From Jeotgalibaca porci (lineage in GTDB: Bacteria; Bacillota; Bacilli; Lactobacillales; Aerococcaceae), in NCBI RefSeq assembly GCF_011299095.1, contig NZ_CP049889.1:2088501-2152500 (forward strand): a stretch of 64,000 nt of DNA. The letters are read 5' to 3'. The notes beneath the pieces are model-generated. The model was not told the DNA's origin. It saw only the letters and a program-made list of their open reading frames with translations, and did not search any database. Shown here piece after piece: positions 8,000 through 15,736 of this stretch (position 1 is the first letter of the stretch; every line of letters begins with the position of its first letter). The translations under genes and the position numbers were made by a program.

Positions 8000-8650
8000 T
8001 TACCTTATTAAAGCTATTCCAATAACCTTAACCTGATCATATTCGTACTTGATTTCGGTAAATTCAGGGTTTAGGGGTTTGAGAGTGACTGTTCCTTCTT
8101 CAAAGTCATAGGAAATTTTTCTACAAATTGTTCCTAACCGAAATACTTCAAGGACAGCAATATCGCCATCCTTAGCTGTGGATTGGCTTTTGCAGAAGAC
8201 AGGTGACCCTTTCGGTATTAAGTCAGCCATGCTGGCATCATCAACTAAAAACATAAAATCAGATTGGATAGGGATTCTAAAAGTCTTATTATTTTGCTCT
8301 TTTGAAGGATTATTCTTAAAATTATCAAAATCGATAATTTTAGTCTGATCACGAAGCAAATGTCGTGCAAAATGAAAAACTTTTTCTTGGTTTGGCCGCT
8401 TAAGTTGCTGATAAATCTGAGCGAAGTCGTTGCTCACATTTTTTTTAGGAAGGAAATCTTCTATTTTTGCTCTTAGGAATTGTGATATTTTATATAGTTT
8501 TGTAATAGAAGGATCTTTTTTACCTTTTTCAATCGCATCAATTTCTTCTTTTTCGATAGAAACCTCATCAGCCAATTCAGCTTGCGAAACGCCTCGAATT
8601 CTCCTGAAAAAAGTTATTTTGCGTCCAATAAAACGTAGTAAATTGTTCAA
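8000..8650 (-). CDS. XRE-type helix-turn-helix regulator with S24 (LexA-like) domain
   Basis: A 216-residue two-domain repressor. The N-terminal helix-turn-helix is GVSQAELADEVSIEKEEIDAIE (continuous in the protein, roughly residues 20-41). The C-terminal S24 domain has the catalytic serine in DDASMADLIPKG (about residue 140) and the lysine in CRKIS (about 176), so self-cleavage is possible. This is the build of phage CI-like and HdiR-like repressors that respond to DNA damage. TTG at 8650 was chosen because GAAAGGAC lies 7 bases upstream; the GTG at 8689 has no ribosome site. With the PH-domain gene it may be what is left of an integrated element. Confidence 0.85.
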   Translation of the reverse strand: MNNLLRFIGRKITFFRRIRGVSQAELADEVSIEKEEIDAIEKGKKDPSITKLYKISQFLRAKIEDFLPKKNVSNDFAQIYQQLKRPNQEKVFHFARHLLRDQTKIIDFDNFKNNPSKEQNNKTFRIPIQSDFMFLVDDASMADLIPKGSPVFCKSQSTAKDGDIAVLEVFRLGTICRKISYDFEEGTVTLKPLNPEFTEIKYEYDQVKVIGIALIR

Positions 8651-8727
8651 GTTTGTTGTCCTTTCTGAATGATGGACACCTAAATCCACTCATATAAAAT
8701 AAAAAATGATTAATATGAAGAGTCGTA

Positions 8728-9180
8728 TTATACGCTGACTTGATTGATTTCCGCTCTGTTCTTCATGGCCAAATTCCCGAAGAATTTGTAAAGAGGGACA
8801 ATGTCGGTTTGTTTGGGAAATTCAAATTTTCTACTTTCTAAAACCTCATGCCTTGCGATACGATTAATATTTGTGAGATAAGTAATCGTAATTTCGCTAT
8901 CGTCAAATCCTGTTCCGGCGGTCTCCATTTCGACGTCCACAATGTGGGAGAGATAGATGGATTTGAACGAAGTCTTTCTCCCTGTAGCACCTTGCTTGTC
9001 AACGAAGATGATTCTTAGATTGGTAAATATAATTGCGTCTCGGATTAATTTATAACCACTTTGAATTTCTTCGTTATCAAATAGGTACTGAGAATATTCT
9101 TTTGAAAGTGATTCTTTGTTCTCTTCATTCATATTGCCGAGGACACCTTGAACGATATTACTAAAGCCAAATTTTGCCAT
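8728..9180 (-). CDS. PH domain-containing protein (bacterial PH-like)
   Basis: A 150-residue soluble protein with one bacterial pleckstrin-homology-like domain over roughly residues 30-140 (YLFDNEEIQSGYKLIRDAII, then FTNLRIIFVDKQG and SIYLSHIVDVEMETAG). No signal peptide or membrane segment is seen. The ribosome site AAAGGAGG is very strong. Genes of this type are often found beside repressors in temperate phages as well as in ordinary chromosomes. Its function is not known. It lies between the S24 regulator and the 3' end of tRNA-Leu. Confidence 0.8.
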   Translation of the reverse strand: MAKFGFSNIVQGVLGNMNEENKESLSKEYSQYLFDNEEIQSGYKLIRDAIIFTNLRIIFVDKQGATGRKTSFKSIYLSHIVDVEMETAGTGFDDSEITITYLTNINRIARHEVLESRKFEFPKQTDIVPLYKFFGNLAMKNRAEINQVSV

Positions 9181-9397
9181 AATATATCTTTCCTCCTTTC
9201 AAATATTTCAGAATAAGGATTCGTTAAAATATACATATGTCTATATTATAGCATTGGTATCTAGACCTCAATAGAAAATTAGATAGTTATCTTTTTGCTA
9301 TTTGTTAATAAAATAAGGTGTTGTATTCCCAAAAAAATGGATAGAGGAGTTTTAAAGTAAACATATTTTTTATGCGGTACATACGCGGTACGAGTAT

Positions 9398-9432
9398 AAA
9401 AAAAGCACCTACCCATTAAACAGGTAAGTGCT
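9398..9432 (-). terminator. Terminator downstream of tRNA-Leu
   Basis: The minus strand has AGCACTTACC pairing with GGTAGGTGCT, then a T run (A run 9398-9404 on the plus strand). Confidence 0.8.
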
Positions 9433-9453
9433 AGAAACGTTACTAAAATAGTA

Positions 9454-9536
9454 TGCGGCCAAGAGGACTTGAACCTCCACGGGGTTGCCCCCACCAGCCC
9501 CTCAAGCTGGCGCGTCTGCCATTCCGCCATGACCGC
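9454..9536 (-). tRNA. tRNA-Leu (anticodon GAG)
   Basis: The minus-strand sequence folds as a class II tRNA: acceptor GCGGTCA/TGGCCGC with discriminator A, D arm TGGCGGAATGGCAGACGC, anticodon stem CCAGC/GCTGG with the 7-base loop TTGAGGG (anticodon GAG), a long variable arm built on GGGG..CCCC, and a GTTCAAGTCC T loop. The 3' CCA is not encoded. It reads CUC and CUU leucine codons. Confidence 0.95.
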
Positions 9537-9592
9537 GCAACTATTTTAGTATAGAATTGAAAACGATTTTTGTCAATGATAAAAGTGAGAGA

Positions 9593-10168
9593 TCAGTACC
9601 CATACTTCTTATTTTTAGGAACAAACAGAGAAGGAGTGGTACGGAAAATAATTAAGAGTACAATGACGGTAAAGGTTGCCGTAGCAAAGGCACTCGCTCC
9701 GTTCATTACAATCGTGTAGAACCAAGGACTCCAGTTCTCCGGTGCATATTCTCCCCAAAAATAATAACCCGCAATGGTATGCCAGAAGAAACGAGCAGCT
9801 GTTCCGACAATTGACCCTACGACAATAAGGACTCTCACCCGTGCTTTATTTCCTTCATCCGCATTTGATTGGAGGCTATTAGCCCATAAGCCAGCGAATC
9901 CACTAAAACCAAACGCGACAAAGTACTCAATGAAACCTTGCAGAGGTGTCAAAATATATGCGTTTGCCACGAAGATGTGCATGATTCCCCATAAAAAGCT
10001 CGCTGCTAAGCCGGGGACGAGCCCACGCCGTAGCGCAAAGAGAATGAGTACAGGTTGCCCAACTGTAATAGTAAAGCTCGGTCCAATTTCCAAAGGTATG
10101 AACGAGAGAGCGGTTGCTAAGGCAGCCATAATGGTTGCCTCAATCCAGATCGTTAAATTTTTTGACAT
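9593..10168 (-). CDS. thiT: Thiamine ECF transporter substrate-binding subunit ThiT
   Basis: A 191-residue, six-helix S component that binds thiamine and works with the shared ECF module (EcfA, EcfA', EcfT), which is not in this window. Length and hydrophobic pattern match ThiT, with the conserved aromatic segments SFLWGIMHIF and FWHTIAGYYFWGEYAPENW that line the thiamine pocket in known structures. The TPP riboswitch directly upstream confirms the vitamin. The AAGGAGGAG ribosome site is unusual: it forms the right arm of a leader hairpin that is followed by seven T residues just before the ATG. Confidence 0.95.
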   Translation of the reverse strand: MSKNLTIWIEATIMAALATALSFIPLEIGPSFTITVGQPVLILFALRRGLVPGLAASFLWGIMHIFVANAYILTPLQGFIEYFVAFGFSGFAGLWANSLQSNADEGNKARVRVLIVVGSIVGTAARFFWHTIAGYYFWGEYAPENWSPWFYTIVMNGASAFATATFTVIVLLIIFRTTPSLFVPKNKKYGY

Positions 10169-10225
10169 AAAAAAATCTCCTCCTTAATAGTAGAATGGAA
10201 CAAACCAACTACACAAAGGAGGAGA
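10169..10225 (-). terminator. thiT leader hairpin: terminator that contains the ribosome site
   Basis: On the minus strand TCTCCTCCTT (10225-10216) pairs perfectly with AAGGAGGAGA (10185-10176), followed by seven U (10175-10169) and then the ATG. The same stem therefore hides the Shine-Dalgarno sequence and has the form of an intrinsic terminator. It lies 28 bases past the TPP aptamer. Confidence 0.75.
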
Positions 10226-10252
10226 AAACCGTTATAACGTGTTCTCAACTCA

Positions 10253-10338
10253 CACAATTCCTACGCTCGTATTAACGATACAGGTTCGAAGGGTCAGAAT
10301 TTTCATTCAATCTCAGCCGTTTCCGGCACCCCTTTGTG
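10253..10338 (-). promoter_or_regulatory. TPP riboswitch (THI element)
   Basis: The minus strand carries all conserved TPP elements in order: AGGGGUGCC, GGCUGAGA, ACCCUUCGAACCUG, and UAAUACGAGCGUAGGAA, closed by a CACAA/UUGUG P1 stem. It controls thiT; thiamine pyrophosphate binding should switch expression off. Confidence 0.97.
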
Positions 10339-10400
10339 ATAAGTTCCTATTCAGTTAAAACTAGCTTAGCATATACAAAAATGAAATGCAACAACGACGG

Positions 10401-10706
10401 TTACTCTGTACTAGTTTTATCTAAAATGCCAAATTTTCTTTCGAAGGCTTTCTTATTACGGTAGTTCAGAATAATATCTATTATTGCGCCCAATAAGAGT
10501 CCAATTCCGAATCCCCAACTTATCTCGTCCAGCAACAAGCCGATAATTAATCCCGCGAACATCCCGATTGTGGTGAAAGTGAAGCTATTTACGTGTTCAG
10601 TAGGTTGATTACTTTCATCTTTTGAGTTGTCTCCCAAAGAGTGATAAAGCGAAGTTTGGGGTTTAATATTTTTCCGTTGAATGTTGGAACCTTTTTTCTT
10701 TGCCAA
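10401..10706 (-). CDS. Small two-helix membrane protein, unknown function
   Basis: A protein of 101 residues. The first half is polar (KKKGSNIQRKNIK..). The second half has two glycine-rich hydrophobic segments (TFTTIGMFAGLIIGLLL and GFGIGLLLGAIIDIILNY) and a short charged tail. It resembles the small uncharacterised glycine-rich membrane proteins common in Firmicutes. TTG at 10706 was chosen because AAAAGGA lies 9 bases upstream; the ATG at 10715 directly abuts that sequence and would have no spacing. No family was recognised. Confidence 0.65.
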   Translation of the reverse strand: MAKKKGSNIQRKNIKPQTSLYHSLGDNSKDESNQPTEHVNSFTFTTIGMFAGLIIGLLLDEISWGFGIGLLLGAIIDIILNYRNKKAFERKFGILDKTSTE

Positions 10707-10747
10707 TAGTGTCATTCCTTTTCGTTATCTTTAGATGATAGTATAGC

Positions 10748-10786
10748 AAAAAAAGCTGCCATACTGCAATATTGGTAAGACAGCTT
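10748..10786 (-). terminator. Terminator after the epimerase gene
   Basis: Minus-strand AAGCTGTC..GGCAGCTT stem with internal mismatches, followed by TTTTTTT. Confidence 0.75.
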
Positions 10787-10793
10787 CAGGTGT

Positions 10794-11579
10794 TTATTCC
10801 GCAGGATCCATTTCCACGGCGTCTTCTTTCTTAAAGTCCAAGACGCCATCTTGTAACATGGTAAAGGCATCATCTTGTGGTGTGTAGCCGATATCAAAAT
10901 GTGCCTGTGAGATATCCATGCGTGGGAAACGGTTGTTGGAAACCCCATTTACCAATAGAAAAGGTTCATCCAACTTAGCAGCCAAGCAACAATCAATCAA
11001 ATGACACATATCTCTCTTTGATAAATGCATCGACAGCCCGTCTAAATCGGTAACGCCAGGTTCAATTGTGCTGTCGAAACCACCGATACGGATACCGATT
11101 GCTTCTTGATTCGATGTAAAGGCATGATAGCTCGCCAATGCCTCCATATAGACTTTGGAGACCCCGTACGGATCAGCAGGTTTCGGATAGTCACTCGTTT
11201 TAACTTGAACATTCTTTGGATAGCCCATGATGGCATGGACAGAACTTGCGAAGATTATTCTTTTCACATCGCTTCTAATCGCAGATTCAAATAAATTATG
11301 CGGAACTTTATAATTTAAATCCAAGAGTGTATCGTAAAAATCTGCTTCTGGACTCGGATCTCCGGCGAGATGTATGACATACTCAATATCCAAGAGCAAG
11401 CCATCCCAATTTTCACGTTTCACTAAGTCCAAATTTAAATACGTTGTCCCTTCGAGTAAAGAGTCGGACAAGTTTGAAAAATCAACATCTACCAGTGTTA
11501 AGTCATGGTTTTTTTTCAAGTGCTCGGTGAGGACGACGCCAATATTCCCATTGGCACCGGTAATCATTACTTTAGCCAT
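10794..11579 (-). CDS. NAD-dependent epimerase/dehydratase (extended SDR)
   Basis: A 261-residue extended short-chain dehydrogenase/reductase. The Rossmann glycine motif is GANGNIG near residue 8, the adenine-binding HLAGDP follows near 70, and the catalytic pair is the YGVSK motif (Tyr and Lys, near 139-143) with Ser in FASSVH. Overall it resembles the uronate dehydrogenase-like branch, but without substrate residues checked the substrate stays open. The ribosome site TAGGAGG supports the ATG at 11579. It is transcribed alone and ends in a terminator. Confidence 0.85.
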   Translation of the reverse strand: MAKVMITGANGNIGVVLTEHLKKNHDLTLVDVDFSNLSDSLLEGTTYLNLDLVKRENWDGLLLDIEYVIHLAGDPSPEADFYDTLLDLNYKVPHNLFESAIRSDVKRIIFASSVHAIMGYPKNVQVKTSDYPKPADPYGVSKVYMEALASYHAFTSNQEAIGIRIGGFDSTIEPGVTDLDGLSMHLSKRDMCHLIDCCLAAKLDEPFLLVNGVSNNRFPRMDISQAHFDIGYTPQDDAFTMLQDGVLDFKKEDAVEMDPAE

Positions 11580-11721
11580 AATGTGTGCCTCCTACTTTGT
11601 TATAATATTAATTTATGGGCTTACATATTAAATGTCAATTAAAAGCCATTAAAAAGCAAGAAAGAAGAAAGTTTTTGAGCTATACTACATTCAAATGAAA
11701 GAATAGAAGGAGGACCGAAAG

Positions 11722-12492
11722 ATGTCAGAAATGAATTACGAACTTTATATGGACACAGCGGTGCTCGCTGGGAAGATTATGCTTGAAAGTAACGCTGAAA
11801 CATATCGGGTGGAAGAGACAGTCACCCGCATTCTAAATTTGACAGAATTGACAATGATTGATGCATTAGCGTTAACGACAGGCCTGATAGCTACCTTGGA
11901 CAGTCCAGATATGGAGGCCATAACTGTGGTGAAACGTATTTCTACCAGAAGTACGAACTTAGGGAATATTACCCGTGTAAATGATATTTCCCGTCGTGTT
12001 ACGAGTGGTGTCATATCGATTGAAGAGGCTTATGCGCAATTAAATACCATTACTGGTAAGACGTATAATGAATGGTTCCAATCGATTGCTTTAATCGGTT
12101 TTATTCAAGCCATTGCTATTATGTATAAGGGGGGATTCCCGGAGTTTATCGCCCTTATTCCTATTTCAATTGTGGTCGCAATCATTCGTTATTACGGTGG
12201 TAGATGGCGTGTTACTTCTTTTATTGTTGATATGATTGCTAGTTTTATGATTGCTTTAATCACTTATTTTATGAGTGTCATCATGCCAGTTTCTATATCA
12301 GAGGATATCATGATTATTTCAGCGATTATGCCTTTGTTACCCGGTACTGCCTTAACGAACGGTGTGCGTGATATTTTCAGAGGTGACTATATGTCGGGAG
12401 GAGCGAAAATGCTTGAGGCGCTCTTGATTGCCATCTTTGTAGCAATCGGAATTGGTTCTGGTTTGGTGTTAGGAGGGAGACTATTCGGATGA
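11722..12492 (+). CDS. ThrE-type threonine/serine exporter, large half (DUF1212)
   Basis: A 256-residue protein with the cytoplasmic DUF1212/ThrE N-terminal region (ETYRVEETVTRIL) and about five membrane segments from residue 115 on. In this split form of the exporter family, this half works with the small DUF3815 half that follows. The two genes overlap by four bases (ATGA), so translation is coupled. AGGAGG lies upstream of the start. Export of threonine/serine or small dipeptides is known for actinobacterial ThrE; the substrate here is inferred. Confidence 0.88.
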   Translation: MSEMNYELYMDTAVLAGKIMLESNAETYRVEETVTRILNLTELTMIDALALTTGLIATLDSPDMEAITVVKRISTRSTNLGNITRVNDISRRVTSGVISIEEAYAQLNTITGKTYNEWFQSIALIGFIQAIAIMYKGGFPEFIALIPISIVVAIIRYYGGRWRVTSFIVDMIASFMIALITYFMSVIMPVSISEDIMIISAIMPLLPGTALTNGVRDIFRGDYMSGGAKMLEALLIAIFVAIGIGSGLVLGGRLFG

Positions 12493-12938
12493 TTACAATA
12501 ATATTTGAATCGCTGGTTGCTTTTGTGGCAGATGCGTTGTTTGCTGTTCTTCTTCAATCGCCAAAACGTTCTATCTTCCATATTGGATTAACCGGAGCTG
12601 CCGGATGGTTTGTATTCTTAATCGGTATGCAGTTCTTTAATAAAGTGGTTGCGACTTTATTGGCAAGTTTAACAATTGCTCTGTTGTCGCAATATTTCGC
12701 TCGAATTTTAAAGACCCCCACAACCATTTATTTTTTACCTGCGTTTTTCCCACTTGTTCCAGGAGAGGGGATTTACCGTGCTGTATTTGCTTTTATAGAC
12801 GGTGATTACAGTACAGCGACCGTTTATCTGAATGGTGCCTTGTTAGTTTCAGGTTCTATTGCAGTTGCCATCTTTTTAGTCGACTCCATTTTTAACTTGC
12901 AAGCACGTTTGAAAGTGATTAGTTTATCCAAAAAGTAA
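12489..12938 (+). CDS. ThrE-type threonine/serine exporter, small half (DUF3815)
   Basis: A 149-residue membrane protein with four to five hydrophobic segments, matching the DUF3815/ThrE_2 half of split ThrE exporters. It contains the family PTTIYFLPAFFPLVPGEGIYR segment (split here: PTTIYFLPAF then FPLVPGEGIYR), which corresponds to the LLPGTALTNGVRDI segment in the larger half. Its ATG overlaps the stop of the upstream gene. Confidence 0.87.
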   Translation: MITIIFESLVAFVADALFAVLLQSPKRSIFHIGLTGAAGWFVFLIGMQFFNKVVATLLASLTIALLSQYFARILKTPTTIYFLPAFFPLVPGEGIYRAVFAFIDGDYSTATVYLNGALLVSGSIAVAIFLVDSIFNLQARLKVISLSKK

Positions 12939-13008
12939 TGCGGTTGTAACCCTATTGCGAACGAGTGGTAAAATTGCCATGGTAGTATATCCGAAGGAGG
13001 CGAATTTG

Positions 13009-13674
13009 TTGTCTAATAAAATACAATCACGTTCACAAAGAAATAAAAATAATAATAATCGCTCAGATTTAGTTTTAAAATTATCGATTGGCCTGTTAGT
13101 TATTGCTATCTTTATTTTATTGCTTGAATTTATCTATCCAGGTTCAAACAGTTCAAATGAAACGGATTTAGTCCTCGGAAGTAATGAAGAATCAGAATCG
13201 GTGGTCATTGATACAGAATCTAGTGAGGAATCTGAAGAAGACGAATCTATTGAAACGGTCGAATCAGACGAAACAGAGGAGTCAAGTGAATCAGAGGCAG
13301 AAATATCTTCCGAGGTTACATCTGAAGAGAGTGATGCTGACATTCGTGAAATTCCTTCGAATGATCCAAATGTCATCAAAGCTTATGCCGCAGATTGGGA
13401 GCCAATCGGAACAACACAGTCGGGTACTCATGTAACAGACTACAATGATGGTAGCGCGGATCGTATCGAAATAAAACGTGCAGCATCACAAGCAACAGGT
13501 GTTCCTGAAGATGATATAGTGGAATACTGGGTTGGAAATGCTGGCGAACAGCGTGTAACTGCGACCATAATGCAAGTTTCAACTGGAAAGTATTTCAAAA
13601 CATATTTAACTTGGAATGATGGAAAAGGTTGGCAAGTCACACGTTATGATGAAATTAGAACGGTTGTTCAATAA
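13009..13674 (+). CDS. YrrS-like protein (DUF1510), membrane-anchored
   Basis: A 221-residue protein with a basic N-terminus, one membrane segment around residues 26-45 (KLSIGLLVIAIFILLLEF), a Ser/Glu-rich low-complexity linker (about 55-115), and a C-terminal DUF1510 domain starting near DPNVIKAYAADWEPIG. The layout matches Bacillus YrrS, which sits near cell-wall and division genes and has been linked to PBP function. TTG at 13009 was preferred because GAAGGAGG lies 8 bases upstream; a second TTG at 13006 is possible. The domain outside the cell is probably the functional part. Confidence 0.82.
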   Translation: MSNKIQSRSQRNKNNNNRSDLVLKLSIGLLVIAIFILLLEFIYPGSNSSNETDLVLGSNEESESVVIDTESSEESEEDESIETVESDETEESSESEAEISSEVTSEESDADIREIPSNDPNVIKAYAADWEPIGTTQSGTHVTDYNDGSADRIEIKRAASQATGVPEDDIVEYWVGNAGEQRVTATIMQVSTGKYFKTYLTWNDGKGWQVTRYDEIRTVVQ

Positions 13675-13712
13675 GAAAAAAAGCGTTAAGCCTGTGAGCT
13701 TAACGCTTTTTT
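13674..13712. terminator. Two-way terminator
   Basis: AAGCGTTAAGC pairs with GCTTAACGCTT, with an A run on the left and a T run on the right, between two converging genes. Confidence 0.88.
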
Positions 13713-13719
13713 CATTGTA

Positions 13720-13947
13720 TTAATTCTCTATTTCGTAACGTACTTCCATTTCTTTCATTTCAGTAAAACTAACTTGATCCAATGTTTTTGCTGCTAAAAA
13801 CATGTTGAAATCATCGCGCGCCTCATGGTCTGCGGCATCCCAAATTGCAAAATCTGCTTCCGTTTGCTCGTCCCATGCCAAATCATCTTGAAAGAGTACC
13901 ATGCCTTCGCGCCACTCTTTGTATGCTTCATAAACCATTGTATTCAT
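13720..13947 (-). CDS. Small acidic protein, unknown function
   Basis: A 75-residue, very acidic and tryptophan-containing soluble protein (MNTMVYEAYKEWREGMVLFQ...). No known domain was recognised. ATG at 13947 was chosen because GGAGG is 5 bases upstream. That ribosome site lies just beyond the stop codon of the acetyltransferase gene, so the two genes form an operon with likely coupling. Similar short proteins follow GNAT genes in other lactic acid bacteria, but the role is unknown. Confidence 0.75.
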   Translation of the reverse strand: MNTMVYEAYKEWREGMVLFQDDLAWDEQTEADFAIWDAADHEARDDFNMFLAAKTLDQVSFTEMKEMEVRYEIEN

Positions 13948-13961
13948 AAAATCCTCCATCA

Positions 13962-14405
13962 TTAACGAATGATATATACCATTTCATTTTCTTTTTCCTC
14001 TAAATTTGTCTGACCGCGTACGAAACCGGCGGACTCCAGTGTCTTTCTACCGAATAAATCACCTGTATTGACAACACAACGAATTTTATTGATGCCGGGC
14101 AGATTTTCAGCATACTGAATAAATTCTTGTAAGGCCTTTGTTCCATAGCCTTTGTTTTGTTGTTGCCAGTCAATCATAAAATAAGGAATAGCTACTGTAT
14201 CATGCATCTGTAAAAAAGAAAATACCATAAAGCCTATCACTTTGTCGTTGACTGTAAGTGCTAATGGGACTCTATTTTCTGGATCCACGTAAGCCATAGC
14301 AATCTCTTCTGCAATCGTGGGAAGATTCTTTGCTTGCCAACCTTCCATTTGAAGGGCAAGCGTCTCTTGTAGGTTTTCAGCGGTTAAATTATTTAGTTGT
14401 ACCAC
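13962..14405 (-). CDS. GNAT family N-acetyltransferase
   Basis: A 147-residue GNAT acetyltransferase. The acetyl-CoA-binding motif A is visible as QQQNKGYGTKALQEFI (pattern Q/RxxGxG/A) around residue 90, preceded by the strand FMIDW. The C-terminal part carries NTGDLFGRKTLESAGFVRG, the usual motif B. The substrate is unknown. GTG at 14405 is favoured since AAAGGA lies 8-9 bases before it, whereas the ATG at 14414 touches that sequence. It heads a two-gene operon with the small acidic protein. Confidence 0.85.
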   Translation of the reverse strand: MVQLNNLTAENLQETLALQMEGWQAKNLPTIAEEIAMAYVDPENRVPLALTVNDKVIGFMVFSFLQMHDTVAIPYFMIDWQQQNKGYGTKALQEFIQYAENLPGINKIRCVVNTGDLFGRKTLESAGFVRGQTNLEEKENEMVYIIR

Positions 14406-14516
14406 GATTCCCATCCTTTCGCATTTCTTCTTTCACTTATTATAATTGAGAAAAAAGGAAAAGTCAGTGGGAACATGCTAAAATGTGACTAAGGATAAAA
14501 GAAACGGAGGATACGT

Positions 14517-15035
14517 ATGGGCCCAGCGATGCGTAGACAGGCAATACTGAAATATTTAACCCAATTGGATGCTGCAATCAGCGCCAGAAAAATGGCTGAG
14601 AAATTTGACGTCAGTCGTCAGGTGATAGTAGGAGATATAGCACTATTAAGAGCCGAAGGACATGATGTTTTATCAACTCCAAGGGGATATATATTACCAG
14701 CAAAAGCGGATGAAAAAAGTTTTTACGAAGGGAAAGTGGTTTGTTTACACACTCCTCAACAAGCAGAGGAAGAGTTACAAATAATCGTCGATAACGGTGG
14801 CCGTGTAATGGATGTCAGTGTGGAACATCCATATTATGGATTATTGACCGGAAAGCTACAAATAGCGACGCGTTATGATATTAAAGAATTTTTGAATCAC
14901 GTCAAGAAGCATGAGGCAAAAATGCTTTCTTCGTTGACGGATGGTGTACATACGCATGTTATACATTGTCCAGACCAAGACACTTTTACGCGTATTAAGA
15001 ACGAACTTCATCAACACGGTATTTTATACATTTGA
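14517..15035 (+). CDS. niaR: Niacin-responsive transcriptional repressor NiaR (YrxA)
   Basis: A 172-residue regulator with an N-terminal winged helix-turn-helix (AISARKMAEKFDVSRQVIVGD, given here in two parts: AISARKMAEKF and DVSRQVIVGD) and a C-terminal 3H domain named for three conserved histidines, visible around HPYYGLLTGKL, HVKKHE and HTHVIHC. NiaR represses niacin uptake or NAD synthesis genes when nicotinic acid is plentiful. The next gene is a NiaX-type transporter with a palindrome at its transcription start, which fits exactly. GGAGG is 5 bases before the ATG. Confidence 0.92.
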   Translation: MGPAMRRQAILKYLTQLDAAISARKMAEKFDVSRQVIVGDIALLRAEGHDVLSTPRGYILPAKADEKSFYEGKVVCLHTPQQAEEELQIIVDNGGRVMDVSVEHPYYGLLTGKLQIATRYDIKEFLNHVKKHEAKMLSSLTDGVHTHVIHCPDQDTFTRIKNELHQHGILYI

Positions 15036-15083
15036 CATTTTTCGCAAAAAAAATATAATCATAAGGTAGGTGTCTTGACACCT
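15032..15083 (+). promoter_or_regulatory. niaX promoter with palindromic NiaR-type operator
   Basis: TTGACA (15032-15037), a 16-base spacer and TATAAT (15054-15059) predict a start near 15066. The palindrome AGGTGTCTTGACACCT (15068-15083) lies immediately after it, where a repressor would block transcription. Its TGTCTTGACA core agrees with what is known of NiaR/YrxA sites. Confidence 0.78.
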
Positions 15084-15116
15084 CAGTTGACAGAATTGTG
15101 GAAAGGGTTGATTTAA

Positions 15117-15668
15117 TTGAAAAGTAGGCAACGTACTAGAAAAATTACTATAGCGGCATTATTGATAGCCATTGGCATTCTTATCCCGATGATATCCCCA
15201 TTAAAAATTATCTTGGAGCCGGCTTCGTTTACTTTAGCAAGCCACGTTTCAACTTTCATTGCGATGTTTATATCACCTTATGTTGCGATTGCAGTAGCAA
15301 TTGGAACAGCATTTGGCTTCATGTTAGGCGGTTTTCCGATTGTCGTTACTTTAAGAGCAGCCAGTCATTTAATTTTTTCTTATTTTGGAGCGAAATATTT
15401 GGCAAAACATCCGAGTACGCTCGAGAATAGTAAAAGTAAATGGCTGTATAGTTTATTAATTGGCGTTCTTCATGCAGCTTGCGAAGTAGTCGTGGTGTCT
15501 ATTTTTTATTTTGGTGGAAATCTCTCGACTGCTTATTACGATAAAGGGCTTTTACTGTCGGTAATGGGACTTGTAGGCGTAGGAACAGTCATCCACAGTA
15601 TGGTTGATTTAGAATTAGCGCAGATTGTATGGCGCGCATTACCGGCTGGAGCTATTAAAACGAACTAA
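15117..15668 (+). CDS. niaX: Niacin ECF transporter substrate-binding subunit NiaX
   Basis: A 183-residue membrane protein with about six hydrophobic segments, size and pattern of an ECF S component (the NiaX/COG4684 type). It starts KSRQRTRKITIAALLIAIGI, the usual basic-then-helical opening of this group. The family choice rests on the neighbour niaR and the operator between them as much as on sequence. It would need the shared ECF energizing module encoded elsewhere. The start is TTG with GAAAGGG upstream. Confidence 0.78.
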   Translation: MKSRQRTRKITIAALLIAIGILIPMISPLKIILEPASFTLASHVSTFIAMFISPYVAIAVAIGTAFGFMLGGFPIVVTLRAASHLIFSYFGAKYLAKHPSTLENSKSKWLYSLLIGVLHAACEVVVVSIFYFGGNLSTAYYDKGLLLSVMGLVGVGTVIHSMVDLELAQIVWRALPAGAIKTN

Positions 15669-15736
15669 ATCGGCCCCAGGTTGGATGAACCTTCCGTTTA
15701 TTTAAAGTAGACTGGTCGTTATAGGAGGATGATTAA

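Noticed and set aside
9279-9530. 83-residue open frame on the minus strand
   Set aside because: It runs through the tRNA-Leu gene and its terminator and has no ribosome site; it is a chance frame.
14517-15668. niaR-niaX as biotin or thiamine genes
   Set aside because: The 3H domain of the regulator and the palindrome type fit niacin; there is no riboswitch and no BioY or ThiT motif.
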